The notes under the pieces were generated by a model, which ran no database searches, was not told the DNA's origin, and saw only the letters and a list, made by a program, of their open reading frames with translations. This document shows, in pieces, positions 40,202 to 48,677 of a DNA stretch of 64,000 nt (position 1 is its first letter; each line of letters begins with the position of its first letter). Origin of the DNA: Nocardioides sp. Its GTDB lineage: Bacteria; Actinomycetota; Actinomycetes; Propionibacteriales; Nocardioidaceae. The position numbers and the translations under genes were made by a program. The stretch spans positions 213,774 through 277,773 of the forward strand of contig NZ_JASEEQ010000006.1 in assembly GCF_030019515.1 (NCBI RefSeq), written 5' to 3'.

Positions 40202-41767
40202 GTGGAGCGGGAGGCCGACGACTCGGGCGTGACGCTGGCGGAGCTGTTGGCCGCGTACTCGCTGGCGACCGACCTCGGCCTCGGCCAGCCGATGGAGCAC
40301 CTGCTCCGATCGTGGCGGATCGCCGCCCGACTCGGCACCCACGTCGGACTCCCCGATGACGAGCAGGCTGCCCTGTTCTACGTCGCGATGCTCTCGTGGG
40401 TGGGATGCGTCGCGGACGCCCCGGAGGTCGCGGCCACCTTCGGGGACGACATCTCCTTCCGTTCCGACAGCTACGACGTCGACCTCGGGGGAATGGCGGC
40501 GTACCGCTTCTTCCTGGGCCACGCGGGGGCCGGCGCCTCGGCGGCGGCGCGCGCCAGGGTGGCCGCCACGCTCCTGGCCACCGGCGGTCGTCGAGTCATG
40601 CGCGGCATCCAGGCCCACTGCCTGATCACGTCCACACTGGCCGAGCGGCTCGGTCTCGACGACGCCGTGTCGGCGGCGGTGCGGCAGTTCTTCGCGCGCT
40701 GGGACGGTCAGGGCGTCCCGCCACACGTCGGCGGGGAGGACCTGTCGCCCTGGGTCCGGCTGTTCCACGTCGGCGACATCACCGAGGTGTACCACCGCAA
40801 CGGCGGCGTGGAGGCCGCGGTCCGGGTCGCCCGGGAGCGCCGCGGACGGCAGTTCGACCCGGCCCTCGCCGACGCGTTCTGCGACATCGCCACGGAGGTC
40901 CTCCCCGCTCTCGGCGACGACGACGACCTCCGGGGCATGCTCGCCGACGAGCCCGCCCTGCGGCGATGCCTGTCCGGGTCCGAGCTCGACGACGCGCTGG
41001 CCGCACTCGCCGACTTCACCGACCTGCGCTCGCCGAACCGCGCGGGACACTCCAGCGGCGTCGCCGAGCTCGCCGGAGCGGCCGCCTCGTGCCTCGGCCT
41101 TCCGGCTGCGGACGTGGCCGCTTCGCGTCGGGCCGGGTACGTGCACGACATCGGCCTGCACGGGGTGCCGTCGACGATCCTGGACAAGCCGGGCGCGCTG
41201 TCCGCGACGGAGTGGGAACGGGTCCGGGTCAGCTCGTACTACACCGAGCGGGTGCTGGCGCACCCGGCGCCACTCGCCAGGATCGGCACGATCGCGTCGT
41301 ACGCGAACGAGCGCATGGACGGCAGTGGCTACCACCGTGGCGCGAGTGGGGCGTCGATCCCGATGGTGGGCCGGGTCCTGGCGGCGGCCTGCGCCCTGCG
41401 CACGATGATCGAGCCCCGGACCGGCCGCCCGGCGAGGTCGGTGAAGGACGCGGCGGCGCAGCTGCGCAGCGAGGCGCGCGCCGGCCGCCTGGACGCCGAC
41501 GCCGCCGATGCGGTCCTCTCTGCTGCAGGAGCGGGCGGTCGGCGCCGGGTCGCCGGTCCCGCCGGTCTGACCCAGCGGGAGGTGGAGGTCCTGGTCCTGA
41601 TCGCGCGCGGTGCGGCGACGAGCGAGGTCGCCACCCGCCTCGGGGTCTCCCGCAAGACGGCGGCGACGCACATCGAGCGGATCTACGCCAAGACCGGCGC
41701 GTGCTCGCGGTCGACGGCCACCCTGTTCGCGCTGCGCAACGGCCTCCTCGACCCGCTCGAGCCCTGA
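40202..41767 (+). CDS. HD-GYP-like domain protein with C-terminal LuxR-type HTH
   Basis: A 521-residue regulator. The middle is an HD-GYP-like domain: YVHDIGLHGVPSTILDKPG with His315-Asp316, and ANERMDGSGYHRG near 368-379. The Lys of the usual HDIGK is Leu, and the usual HHE is replaced by ANE, so catalysis of cyclic-di-GMP is doubtful. The C-terminus is a LuxR helix-turn-helix (LTQREVEVLVLIARGAATSEVATRLGVSRKTAATHIERIYAKTG). HD plus LuxR fits a one-component sensor. It lies upstream of DsrE and methyltransferase genes on the same strand. Confidence 0.85.
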   Translation: MEREADDSGVTLAELLAAYSLATDLGLGQPMEHLLRSWRIAARLGTHVGLPDDEQAALFYVAMLSWVGCVADAPEVAATFGDDISFRSDSYDVDLGGMAAYRFFLGHAGAGASAAARARVAATLLATGGRRVMRGIQAHCLITSTLAERLGLDDAVSAAVRQFFARWDGQGVPPHVGGEDLSPWVRLFHVGDITEVYHRNGGVEAAVRVARERRGRQFDPALADAFCDIATEVLPALGDDDDLRGMLADEPALRRCLSGSELDDALAALADFTDLRSPNRAGHSSGVAELAGAAASCLGLPAADVAASRRAGYVHDIGLHGVPSTILDKPGALSATEWERVRVSSYYTERVLAHPAPLARIGTIASYANERMDGSGYHRGASGASIPMVGRVLAAACALRTMIEPRTGRPARSVKDAAAQLRSEARAGRLDADAADAVLSAAGAGGRRRVAGPAGLTQREVEVLVLIARGAATSEVATRLGVSRKTAATHIERIYAKTGACSRSTATLFALRNGLLDPLEP

Positions 41768-41783
41768 GGCGATCTCGCGATTT

Positions 41784-41828
41784 GTCGGGTGTTCGCCCGA
41801 CGACACCGTCCGGTGGCGCGCCTAGCGT
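41784..41828 (+). promoter_or_regulatory. promoter and inverted repeat upstream of the dsrE-like gene
   Basis: The inverted repeat GTCGGG-TGTTCG-CCCGAC (41784-41801) lies just upstream of the -35 position of a promoter whose -10 is TAGCGT (41823-41828). This is where an activator such as the upstream LuxR-HTH protein would bind. AAGGGAG precedes ATG 41866. Confidence 0.45.
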
Positions 41829-41865
41829 CGTGGCACTCGATCGCCGCGATGCAAGGGAGTCCGTC

Positions 41866-42228
41866 ATGAGCAGAGCAGTCATCAGCCTCACCACCGGCCT
41901 GGAGGATTCGGAGAAGGTCGTCGTCGCGTTCCTCGTCGCCGTGGGTGCCGCGGAGACCGGTCGCGAGACCCTGATGTTCCTGACCAAGGAGGCGGTCCGC
42001 CTGGCGGTGCCGGGGGTCGCCGTCGGGATCGCCTGCGACGGCTGCCCGCCGATCGAGGAGCTGGTCAAGCGGTACGACGCCGCGGGTGGCCGCTACTACG
42101 TGTGCCCGATCTGCGTGAACGCCCGCCGGATCGATCCCGACGACCTCGTCCCGGGGGCGGAGATCAACGGCACCATCCCGATGTGGAACTGGATCGGCGA
42201 CGAGCCGGCCACGACCTTCAGCTACTGA
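41866..42228 (+). CDS. DsrE/DsrF-like family protein
   Basis: A 120-residue protein of the DsrE fold, small proteins that relay sulfur or act in redox sensing. AVISLTTGLEDSEKVVVAFLVA and TLMFLTKEAVRLA are typical. Cysteines occur as IACDGCPP and YVCPICVNARR, two CxxC pairs that could carry persulfide or bind metal. The stop is followed after one base by the methyltransferase start, so they form a pair. Confidence 0.82.
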   Translation: MSRAVISLTTGLEDSEKVVVAFLVAVGAAETGRETLMFLTKEAVRLAVPGVAVGIACDGCPPIEELVKRYDAAGGRYYVCPICVNARRIDPDDLVPGAEINGTIPMWNWIGDEPATTFSY

Positions 42229-42229
42229 C

Positions 42230-43009
42230 ATGACGACCCCGACGACCCGCCGACTCGACACGACCGACCTCGTGGCCCGCGTCAAGGCGATGTACGAGGA
42301 AGTCGCGCTCACGCCGGAGCGTGAGTTCCATTTCGAGACCGGCCGACGGCTGGCCGAGCACCTCGGCTATCCCGCGAGCGACCTGGACGCCATCCCGCCG
42401 GAGGCGATCGACTCGTTCGCGGGCGTCGGATACTTCCTCGACCTCGCCGCGATCAGCCCCGGAGAGGTGGTGCTGGACCTCGGCAGCGGGTCCGGGACCG
42501 ACAGCTTCCTCGCCGCCGTCGCCGCCGGACCGGCCGGTGCCGTCGTCGGGGTCGACATGACCCCGGCGCAGCTCGCGAAGGCGACCCGGCTCGCGGCGAC
42601 CGCGGGCCTCGTGAACGCCTCGTTCCTCGAGGGCTACATCGAGCACCCACCCGTCGTGACGGGGTCGGTCGACGTCGTCATCTCCAACGGCGTGGTCAAC
42701 CTGTCCCCGGACAAGCCGGCGGTGTTCCGCGCCGCGGCTGCCGCTCTGCGGCCCGGCGGACGGCTCGCGCTCGCGGACATCGTGACCGCGACCCCGCTCC
42801 CGGAGGGGGTCACGTGCGATGCGGCGCTGTGGGCCGCGTGCATCGGGGGCGCCGCGCAACGCGACGACTACCTGACGATGATCGACGCGGCCGGGTTCGC
42901 CGTGGAGACGGTCCGAGACAACGACTACCGGTTCGTCTCGGAGCGCGCGGCCGGCGCGACCGCGACGTACGGCGTGCGGAGCATCAGCCTGCTGGCTCGA
43001 CGCCGCTGA
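42230..43009 (+). CDS. ArsM-like class I SAM-dependent methyltransferase
   Basis: A 259-residue methyltransferase. Motif I is VVLDLGSGSGTDSFLAA, followed by VVGVDMTPAQLAKA and DVVISNGVVNLSPDK, all close to arsenite methyltransferases. ArsM enzymes need three Cys; CDAALWAACIGGA supplies two, but the motif before SAM binding reads SFAGVGYFLDLA where ArsM has a Cys. Arsenite may therefore not be the substrate; the enzyme may methylate another thiophilic or organic compound. It is co-transcribed with the DsrE-like gene. Confidence 0.8.
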   Translation: MTTPTTRRLDTTDLVARVKAMYEEVALTPEREFHFETGRRLAEHLGYPASDLDAIPPEAIDSFAGVGYFLDLAAISPGEVVLDLGSGSGTDSFLAAVAAGPAGAVVGVDMTPAQLAKATRLAATAGLVNASFLEGYIEHPPVVTGSVDVVISNGVVNLSPDKPAVFRAAAAALRPGGRLALADIVTATPLPEGVTCDAALWAACIGGAAQRDDYLTMIDAAGFAVETVRDNDYRFVSERAAGATATYGVRSISLLARRR

Positions 43010-43028
43010 TCCACGTCGCGGGTCTGCG

Positions 43029-44135
43029 TCAGGTGCGCCGCGCCTGCCAGGTGACGCACAGCCACCAGAGGTCGACCGCCTGGAACGGGTCGCGAGGGTC
43101 CAGCCCGGTCGCCGCGGTGAGGGCCGCGACCCGGTTGCGCACGGTGTTGGCGTGCACGTACTCCGCCCGTGCGGCCCGCTCCGCGTCGCAGCCGCACTGG
43201 AGCCAGGCGCGCACCGTCGCCACCGTGTGGTCGGCGACCCGGCCGAGGCCGTCGATGGCCGGGGCGTGTCGCTCGACGAGCAGTGCGGCGAGGTCGCCGC
43301 GGTCCTGCTGGGCGGCGAGGGTCGCGACCTCGGCGACGTCGACCGTCCCGGTGCGGCCGCGGGCGTGGGCTGCTCGCGCGGCGGCCGCGGCCAGCCGCCG
43401 CAGGGTACCGGCCTCCTCCGGGGTGCCCGGCCCGGCCACGCCCACCGGCCCCGGGGCCTCTGTGAGCCCGCCCGGCAGCCGGCCGACCACGGCGACGGTC
43501 TCGGCCTCGGTGACGGTGACGACCCCGGCCCGCGCTCGTCGTACGGCGCCGGTGAGGCCGGCCACGTCGGGGTGCGGTGCCACGAGGACGTGCAGGCCGG
43601 TGGCGGGCAGGCCCGCCGCGGCCGCCGCGAGCGACGCGGCGGACCCACCCTGGAGCAGCCGCCGGACGGTGTCGGCGTCGGTGTCGATCGCGCGCTCCGT
43701 CGCCTCGACCGAGCGGTGGGCCTGGAGCAGCCGCGCCCGCACCTCCTGCGCCCAGTCGTCGTAGAGCTCGCGGGCGTCCAGGACCAGTGCCGCCTCCACG
43801 CCCGTCTGCGCCGCCGTGACCTTGGCACGCGCCCAGATCCGGCGCTCGGCGACGTGGATGGCCGACAGCACGGCGTGGATGGGCACGCCCTGACGGGCCC
43901 GGGTGACGGCGAGGTCCTCGACGAAGGACAGCTCGGCCTCGGTGGGCCCGCGTCGGGAGGCGATCGCCCGGGTAGCAGCGGCCAGCAGGGCGCGGGTGTG
44001 CCGGGCGACGTCGGAGGCCTCGAGGCCGGAGATCTCACGGATCGAGGCGCGCACCTCCTCGACGACGTCGTCCATCAGGTCGGGCGCGGCGACGACCCGC
44101 TCGATGAGGTCGGCGATCTGATCCCAGTCGGACAC
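43029..44135 (-). CDS. PucR/CdaR-type transcriptional regulator
   Basis: A 368-residue regulator with the C-terminal PucR HTH: TVRAWLQCGCDAERAARAEYVHANTVRNRVAALTAATGLD. The N-terminal half is a helical RsbR/PucR-like sensor region (IREISGLEASDVARHTRALLAAATRAI). GTG 44135 is six bases after CAGACT, a possible leaderless -10 box; the ORF extension to 44210 crosses the operator and is rejected. It is divergent from the TPP-enzyme operon and separated from it by two TTGTGG palindromes. Confidence 0.82.
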   Translation of the reverse strand: MSDWDQIADLIERVVAAPDLMDDVVEEVRASIREISGLEASDVARHTRALLAAATRAIASRRGPTEAELSFVEDLAVTRARQGVPIHAVLSAIHVAERRIWARAKVTAAQTGVEAALVLDARELYDDWAQEVRARLLQAHRSVEATERAIDTDADTVRRLLQGGSAASLAAAAAGLPATGLHVLVAPHPDVAGLTGAVRRARAGVVTVTEAETVAVVGRLPGGLTEAPGPVGVAGPGTPEEAGTLRRLAAAAARAAHARGRTGTVDVAEVATLAAQQDRGDLAALLVERHAPAIDGLGRVADHTVATVRAWLQCGCDAERAARAEYVHANTVRNRVAALTAATGLDPRDPFQAVDLWWLCVTWQARRT

Positions 44136-44141
44136 CGCACC

Positions 44142-44239
44142 AGTCTGGATTGTGGTGTGCCACAACGGAAGGGGACTTGTGAGGCCGCGGAACAGGACAT
44201 CACCGTCCAACGGCCCCTACCTTGTGGGCACAGCCACAA
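44142..44239. promoter_or_regulatory. divergent control region with two TTGTGG-N4/6-CCACAA palindromes
   Basis: Palindrome 1 is TTGTGG-TGTG-CCACAA (44150-44165), directly behind the CAGACT -10 box (44147-44142) of the regulator gene. Palindrome 2 is CTTGTGG-N6-CCACAAG (44221-44240 with flanks), which overlaps the TACCTT -10 box (44218-44223) of the TPP gene and its predicted transcription start. The first site would control the regulator, the second would block the operon. Both share TGTGG/CCACA arms with the site at 36091-36106. Confidence 0.7.
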
Positions 44240-44250
44240 GAGGAGGAGTC

Positions 44251-46017
44251 ATGGCCAAGGGCCTGACCGGGGGGCAGCTGATCGCCAGGATGCTCTCGGC
44301 CGAGGGCGTCGACCAGGTGTTCGGGATCATCGACGGCACCTACTTCGGCCTCTACCGCGCCCTGGGCGACGAGAGCATCACGCTGCACTCCCCGCGCCAC
44401 GAGGCGGCCGCCGCGCACATGGCCGGCGCCTACGCCCGGGTGAGCGGGCGGCTCGGGGTCTGCATCGCCTCCAACGGACCCGGCGTCGCGAACGTGCTGC
44501 CCGGCGTCGCGGTCGAGCAGGGCGAGGGCAACCGGATCCTGCTGATCACCAGCGGGCGACGGGTCGGCATCACCCACCCGGACCGCGGCGGCACCTACCA
44601 GAACTTCGACCAGACCGCCGTGACGGCGCCGATGACCAAGTGGTCGTGCCACGTGCCGAGCGCCGACCGGCTGCCCGAGATCCTGCGGCGGGCGCTGCGG
44701 GTGAGCTTCAGCGGCCGGCCCGGCGTGGTGCACGTCGACGTCCCCGAGAACATCGTCAACCAGCCGACCGGCCTCGACGCCGGGGCGGTGCGGGCGCCGG
44801 AGTCCTACCGGCGTACGACGCCGCTGCAGCCCGACCCGGTCCTCGTCGAGCGGGCCGCGCAGTTGCTGGTCGAGGCCGAGTGGCCGATGATCCACGCCGG
44901 CTCCGGGGTCTACCACGCCGGCGCGGAGGCCGAGCTCGCCCGGCTCGCGGGCCTGCTCGCCGCACCGGTGACGACCAGCTGGGCGGCCCGCGGCGCGCTG
45001 TCGGAGACTCGGCCCGAGGCCATCCCGATGACGGCCCTGGGCGTCAACGACGAGGTGCGCAACGCCGCCGACGTGGCGCTGGTCGTCGGCAGCCGGCTGG
45101 GGGAGACCGACTGGTGGGGCAAGGCGCCGAACTGGGCGTCGCCGGCTCTGCAGAGGACGATCCAGGTCGACATCGACGACGAGCGGCTGGGCGTCAACAA
45201 GCCGGTCAGCGTGGCGATCCTGGCCGACGCCCGCGAGGCCCTCCGGAGCCTGGCCGACGCCGTGGAGCGGCGGACGGTGCCCGGGCTGGCCGCGCGCCGG
45301 GACCGGCTCGAGGGGTGGCGCGGCAAGGTCGCCGACGAGCGGGCCAAGCGCGCCAAGGCGCTCAAGCCCGGGTCCCCGGTCCACCCCGGTCACGTGCCGT
45401 CGGTCGCCCAGCAGGTGATGCCCGACGACACCGTGTGGGTCTTCGACGGCGGCAACACGGTGGTGTGGTCGAACTTCCACCACTCGGCCGACGTGCCGCG
45501 GACCGTCCTGTCGACGTACAAGTTCGGCATGCTCGGCGCCGGCATGGGCCAGGCCCTCGGCGCCGCCGTCGCGGCGCCGGACCAGCGGGTCTGCGTGCTC
45601 ATCGGCGACGGCGCCTTCGGGATGCACCCCACCGAGGTCGAGAGCGCGGTGCGCCTCGGGCTGCCGATCGTCTACGTCGTCCTGGTCGACGGCGCCTGGG
45701 GGATGGTGAAGATGAGCCAGCAGATCCAGGCCCGCCCGATCGCGACGGTGGCGCACAGGATGCTGACCAACACGACGCTGCCGGCGGACCAGATCGTGTA
45801 CGCCGACTTCGCGCCCTGCCGCTACGACCTGATGGGCGAGGCGATGGGCGCCCACGGCGAGCTGGTGACCGACTCGGCCGACCTGCCGGCGGCGCTGGAG
45901 CGGGCGCGCGACTGCGGCCGCGCCGCGGTGGTGCAGGTGCACGTCGACCAGGTCGAGCACCTGTGGGCGCCGGGCCTGCAGGCGTTCAAGAAGATGCACC
46001 AGGAGCCGAAGGGCTGA
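44251..46017 (+). CDS. thiamine-pyrophosphate-dependent enzyme of the acetolactate synthase family
   Basis: A 588-residue three-domain TPP enzyme. Glu51 (SPRHEAAAAHMAGAYAR) is the cofactor-activating glutamate. A NAD/FAD-like middle domain follows. The C-terminal TPP motif begins GDGAFGM (452-458), but the closing NN is VDG (VYVVLVDGAWG), a clear deviation. Relatives are acetolactate synthases, benzoylformate/oxalyl-CoA decarboxylases and sulfoacetaldehyde acetyltransferases. No ilvN is near, so it is a catabolic enzyme of unknown substrate. AGGAGGAG precedes ATG 44251. Confidence 0.85.
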   Translation: MAKGLTGGQLIARMLSAEGVDQVFGIIDGTYFGLYRALGDESITLHSPRHEAAAAHMAGAYARVSGRLGVCIASNGPGVANVLPGVAVEQGEGNRILLITSGRRVGITHPDRGGTYQNFDQTAVTAPMTKWSCHVPSADRLPEILRRALRVSFSGRPGVVHVDVPENIVNQPTGLDAGAVRAPESYRRTTPLQPDPVLVERAAQLLVEAEWPMIHAGSGVYHAGAEAELARLAGLLAAPVTTSWAARGALSETRPEAIPMTALGVNDEVRNAADVALVVGSRLGETDWWGKAPNWASPALQRTIQVDIDDERLGVNKPVSVAILADAREALRSLADAVERRTVPGLAARRDRLEGWRGKVADERAKRAKALKPGSPVHPGHVPSVAQQVMPDDTVWVFDGGNTVVWSNFHHSADVPRTVLSTYKFGMLGAGMGQALGAAVAAPDQRVCVLIGDGAFGMHPTEVESAVRLGLPIVYVVLVDGAWGMVKMSQQIQARPIATVAHRMLTNTTLPADQIVYADFAPCRYDLMGEAMGAHGELVTDSADLPAALERARDCGRAAVVQVHVDQVEHLWAPGLQAFKKMHQEPKG

Positions 46018-46023
46018 CCTGCG

Positions 46024-46968
46024 ATGACCGTGCTCGTGACCGGTGGCACCGGCTACCTCGGCTCCCTCGTCGTCCGCCGACTGGCCGACCGGGGGATCAC
46101 GACCGTGTCGGTCGACGTCCGCGAGGCGCGCGAGCCCGTCCCCGGTGTCACGTACGTGACCGCCGACCTGCGCCGGCTCGACCTGGCCCTGCTGATGCGC
46201 GAGCACGAGGTCGACGCGGTGGTGCACCTCGCGGCGATCGTGGAGCCGCCCAAGGGGATGGACGAGGCCGAGCTCGAGGACATCGAGGTCGGCGGCACGC
46301 GGCGCGTCGTCGACGCCTGCGTGGCCGCGGGCGTCGGGCACCTGACCGTGACCAGCTCCGGAGCGGCGTACGGCTATCGCGCCCGCAACGACGGCCGGCT
46401 GCTCACCGAGGACCTGCCGGTCCCCGGCAGCGACGCGTTCGCCTACTCCCGGCACAAGGCCGCCGTCGAGGCGCTGCTCGCGCGGGCGCGCCGGCGGCAC
46501 CCCGGTCTCGGACAGCTCGTGCTGCGGCCGGGCACCATCCTAGGCGCCCACACGGACAACCAGATCACCGCGCTCTTCACCGGGCGGCTCGTGATGACGC
46601 TCGCCGGCACGGACGGGCCGTTCACGTTCATCTGGGACGAGGACGTCGCCGACATCGTCGTGGCGGGCGTGCTGGCCCGACGCACGGGGACGTACAACCT
46701 CGCCGGCGACGGCGTGATGACGCTGCGCGACATCGCCGCCGTCGAGGGCGCTCGTGTCGTGACGGTCCCGGCCGCAGTGGTGCGGATCGCCCTCCGGACG
46801 ATGAGGCGGATCGGGGTCGGACGATACGGCCCCGAGCAGGTGGAGTTCCTGCTGCACCGTCCGGTGCTCGACAACACCCGGCTGCGCCGCGACTTCCCCG
46901 GGCTGCCGACCCTGACGACCCGCGAGACCTACGAGGTCTTCCGCCAGGGCCGGGCGGGACGGGGCTGA
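46024..46968 (+). CDS. NAD-dependent epimerase/dehydratase family protein
   Basis: A 314-residue extended SDR. The NAD loop is VLVTGGTGYLGSLVVRRL, the catalytic pair is YSRHK (Tyr and Lys), with Ser/Thr in TVTSSGAAYGY. Substrates of this family are nucleotide sugars, steroids or other hydroxy compounds. It starts seven bases after the TPP gene and ends two bases before the next SDR, inside the operon. Confidence 0.85.
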   Translation: MTVLVTGGTGYLGSLVVRRLADRGITTVSVDVREAREPVPGVTYVTADLRRLDLALLMREHEVDAVVHLAAIVEPPKGMDEAELEDIEVGGTRRVVDACVAAGVGHLTVTSSGAAYGYRARNDGRLLTEDLPVPGSDAFAYSRHKAAVEALLARARRRHPGLGQLVLRPGTILGAHTDNQITALFTGRLVMTLAGTDGPFTFIWDEDVADIVVAGVLARRTGTYNLAGDGVMTLRDIAAVEGARVVTVPAAVVRIALRTMRRIGVGRYGPEQVEFLLHRPVLDNTRLRRDFPGLPTLTTRETYEVFRQGRAGRG

Positions 46969-46969
46969 C

Positions 46970-47716
46970 GTGACCACCGGGTCGGCGGGGCGGATGGCGG
47001 TGGTGACCGGCGCGAGCGGCCGGATCGGCCGCCACGTCGTCGACCGGCTGATCGAGCGCGGGTACGCCGTACAGGGACTCGACCTGGTCGCCGGGCCGCA
47101 CACGCAGGTCTGCGACCTCGCCGACGAGGAGGCGGTCCGCGCGGTCGTCGGGGACCTGCCGCGGCTCGACCTGCTGGTGCTCTGCGCCGGGCTGTCGGCG
47201 ATCGGGGCGGTCGACGACCATGGGCTGGACACGCACCGGCGGGTCATGGACGGGACCCACTTCGCCGCCGTGGGACCGCTGCTGGCCGCGCTGCCCGCGC
47301 TGCGCCGGGCCCGGGGCCGGGTCGTCCTCGTGGGGTCGGTGGCGGGCTTCGCGCCGGTGCTCGGCCGTCCGGCGTACGTCGCCGCGAAGCACGCGGTCAC
47401 CGGGCTCTTCACCGCGCTGCGCCCCGAGCTGGCCGCCGACGGCGTGCGGGTGGTGATCGTGCACCCGACGTTCGTCACCGGCGGCATGGGCGTGGCCGAC
47501 CCGGCCGGATCGGGCGGCCGCACGACCACCGGCGCCGAGCTCACCTCCGAGCAGGTGGCTCAGGCCATCGTCGAGGCCGCCGAGGGGCGACGCGACGTCG
47601 TCCTCGTGGGCCGCACGGCACGGCTGGCGTGGTCGGTGAGCCGGTACGCCCCTCGGACCTACACCCGCCTGATGACCCGTCGGCTGCGCGCCGGGACAGG
47701 AGAGAACCGTGAGTGA
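46970..47716 (+). CDS. classical short-chain dehydrogenase/reductase
   Basis: A 248-residue SDR. The nucleotide loop is VVTGASGRIGRHVV; the catalytic Ser is in VLVGSVAGF and the Tyr-X3-Lys in AYVAAKHAVTG. VIVHPTFVTGGMG follows. GTG 46970 is two bases after the preceding stop, and the stop overlaps the transporter start by eight bases. It is an oxidoreductase step in the same pathway. Confidence 0.88.
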   Translation: MTTGSAGRMAVVTGASGRIGRHVVDRLIERGYAVQGLDLVAGPHTQVCDLADEEAVRAVVGDLPRLDLLVLCAGLSAIGAVDDHGLDTHRRVMDGTHFAAVGPLLAALPALRRARGRVVLVGSVAGFAPVLGRPAYVAAKHAVTGLFTALRPELAADGVRVVIVHPTFVTGGMGVADPAGSGGRTTTGAELTSEQVAQAIVEAAEGRRDVVLVGRTARLAWSVSRYAPRTYTRLMTRRLRAGTGENRE

Positions 47717-48659
47717 CCCGTTGCTGTCCCTGGTGGCGATGGCCGACAACGTCGACGACATCAAGATCGCGTTCGACGAGAGCTCTCGGATGCTGCTGCG
47801 CGTCATCATCGCCTGCATCCTGTTCGGCATCGCCCTCGACACCACCCTCGACGACTTCAGGCGGGCGGCGCGGCGGCCGAAGGCGATCGCCGTCGGCGTG
47901 GGTGCGCAGTTCCTGATCCTGCCGGCCATCACGTTCGTGCTCACGCTGCTGCTCGGGGTCGGCGGTTCGGTCGCGCTCGGCATGATCCTGGTCGCGTGCT
48001 GCCCGCCCGGCAACGTCTCGAACATCGTCACCCACCAGGCGCGCGGCGACGTCGCGCTGTCGGTGTCGATGACAGCGGTGAGCAACCTGCTCGCGATCGT
48101 GCTGATGCCGCTCAACTTCGCGCTCTGGGGCAACCTGCACCCCACCGGCGGCCCGATGATGCGCTCGATCGAACTCGACGTCGTCGACATGCTGATCGAG
48201 GTGCTCATCGTCATCGGCCTGCCGTTCGTGCTCGGCATCACGGCGGCCCACTTCTGGCCCCGGGTGGCCTCCCGCTCCGGCAAGATCGTCGGCCCGGTCG
48301 CGTTCGCCGCACTGGGCCTGCTGATCCTGCTCGCGCTGGCGAAGAACCTCGACCTGTTCCTCTCCTGGATCGGCGTGGTCGCGGTCGCGGTCCTCCTGCA
48401 CGACGCGCTCGCTCTCGGCCTCGGCTACCTGATCGCCCGCGCGTTCCGACTGCCGGGCGACGCCACCAAGGCGATGACGTTCGAGGTCGGGGTGCGCAAC
48501 GCCGGCCTGGGTCTGCTGCTCGTGTTCAGCTTCTTCGACGGGCTCGGCGGGATGGCGCTCGTCGCGGCCTGGTGGGGCATCTGGGACATCATCGCCGCCC
48601 TGGCCGTCGCGCGGGTGTGGCGGGCTCGGACCCGCACGCCGGTGCCGGCCCGAGGCTGA
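47709..48659 (+). CDS. bile acid:sodium symporter (BASS) family transporter
   Basis: A 316-residue membrane protein with about nine or ten helices. The family core ACCPPGNVSNIVTHQARGDVALSVSMTAVSNLLA and the later TFEVGVRNAGLGLLLVF correspond to the two sodium-site crossover motifs. Bacterial members move pantoate, 2-keto acids or other organic acids with Na+. It ends the operon that starts with the TPP enzyme, so it probably imports that pathway's organic acid. GTG 47709 overlaps the SDR. Confidence 0.88.
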   Translation: MSDPLLSLVAMADNVDDIKIAFDESSRMLLRVIIACILFGIALDTTLDDFRRAARRPKAIAVGVGAQFLILPAITFVLTLLLGVGGSVALGMILVACCPPGNVSNIVTHQARGDVALSVSMTAVSNLLAIVLMPLNFALWGNLHPTGGPMMRSIELDVVDMLIEVLIVIGLPFVLGITAAHFWPRVASRSGKIVGPVAFAALGLLILLALAKNLDLFLSWIGVVAVAVLLHDALALGLGYLIARAFRLPGDATKAMTFEVGVRNAGLGLLLVFSFFDGLGGMALVAAWWGIWDIIAALAVARVWRARTRTPVPARG

Positions 48660-48677
48660 GCTCCTCGAGCCGACCGG

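Noticed and set aside
38783..41806. A 1007-codon minus-strand open frame
   Set aside because: It runs antisense to the HD/LuxR gene and out of frame with the YbdK-type gene; composition is that of a shadow frame.
42230..43009. True arsenite methyltransferase arsM
   Set aside because: One of the conserved cysteines is missing and no ars genes are adjacent; kept as ArsM-like only.
43152..46973. A 1273-codon plus-strand open frame
   Set aside because: It is a GC-driven shadow covering the PucR-like gene in antisense and the TPP/epimerase genes out of frame; it has no domain character and is Arg/Gly/Pro-rich.
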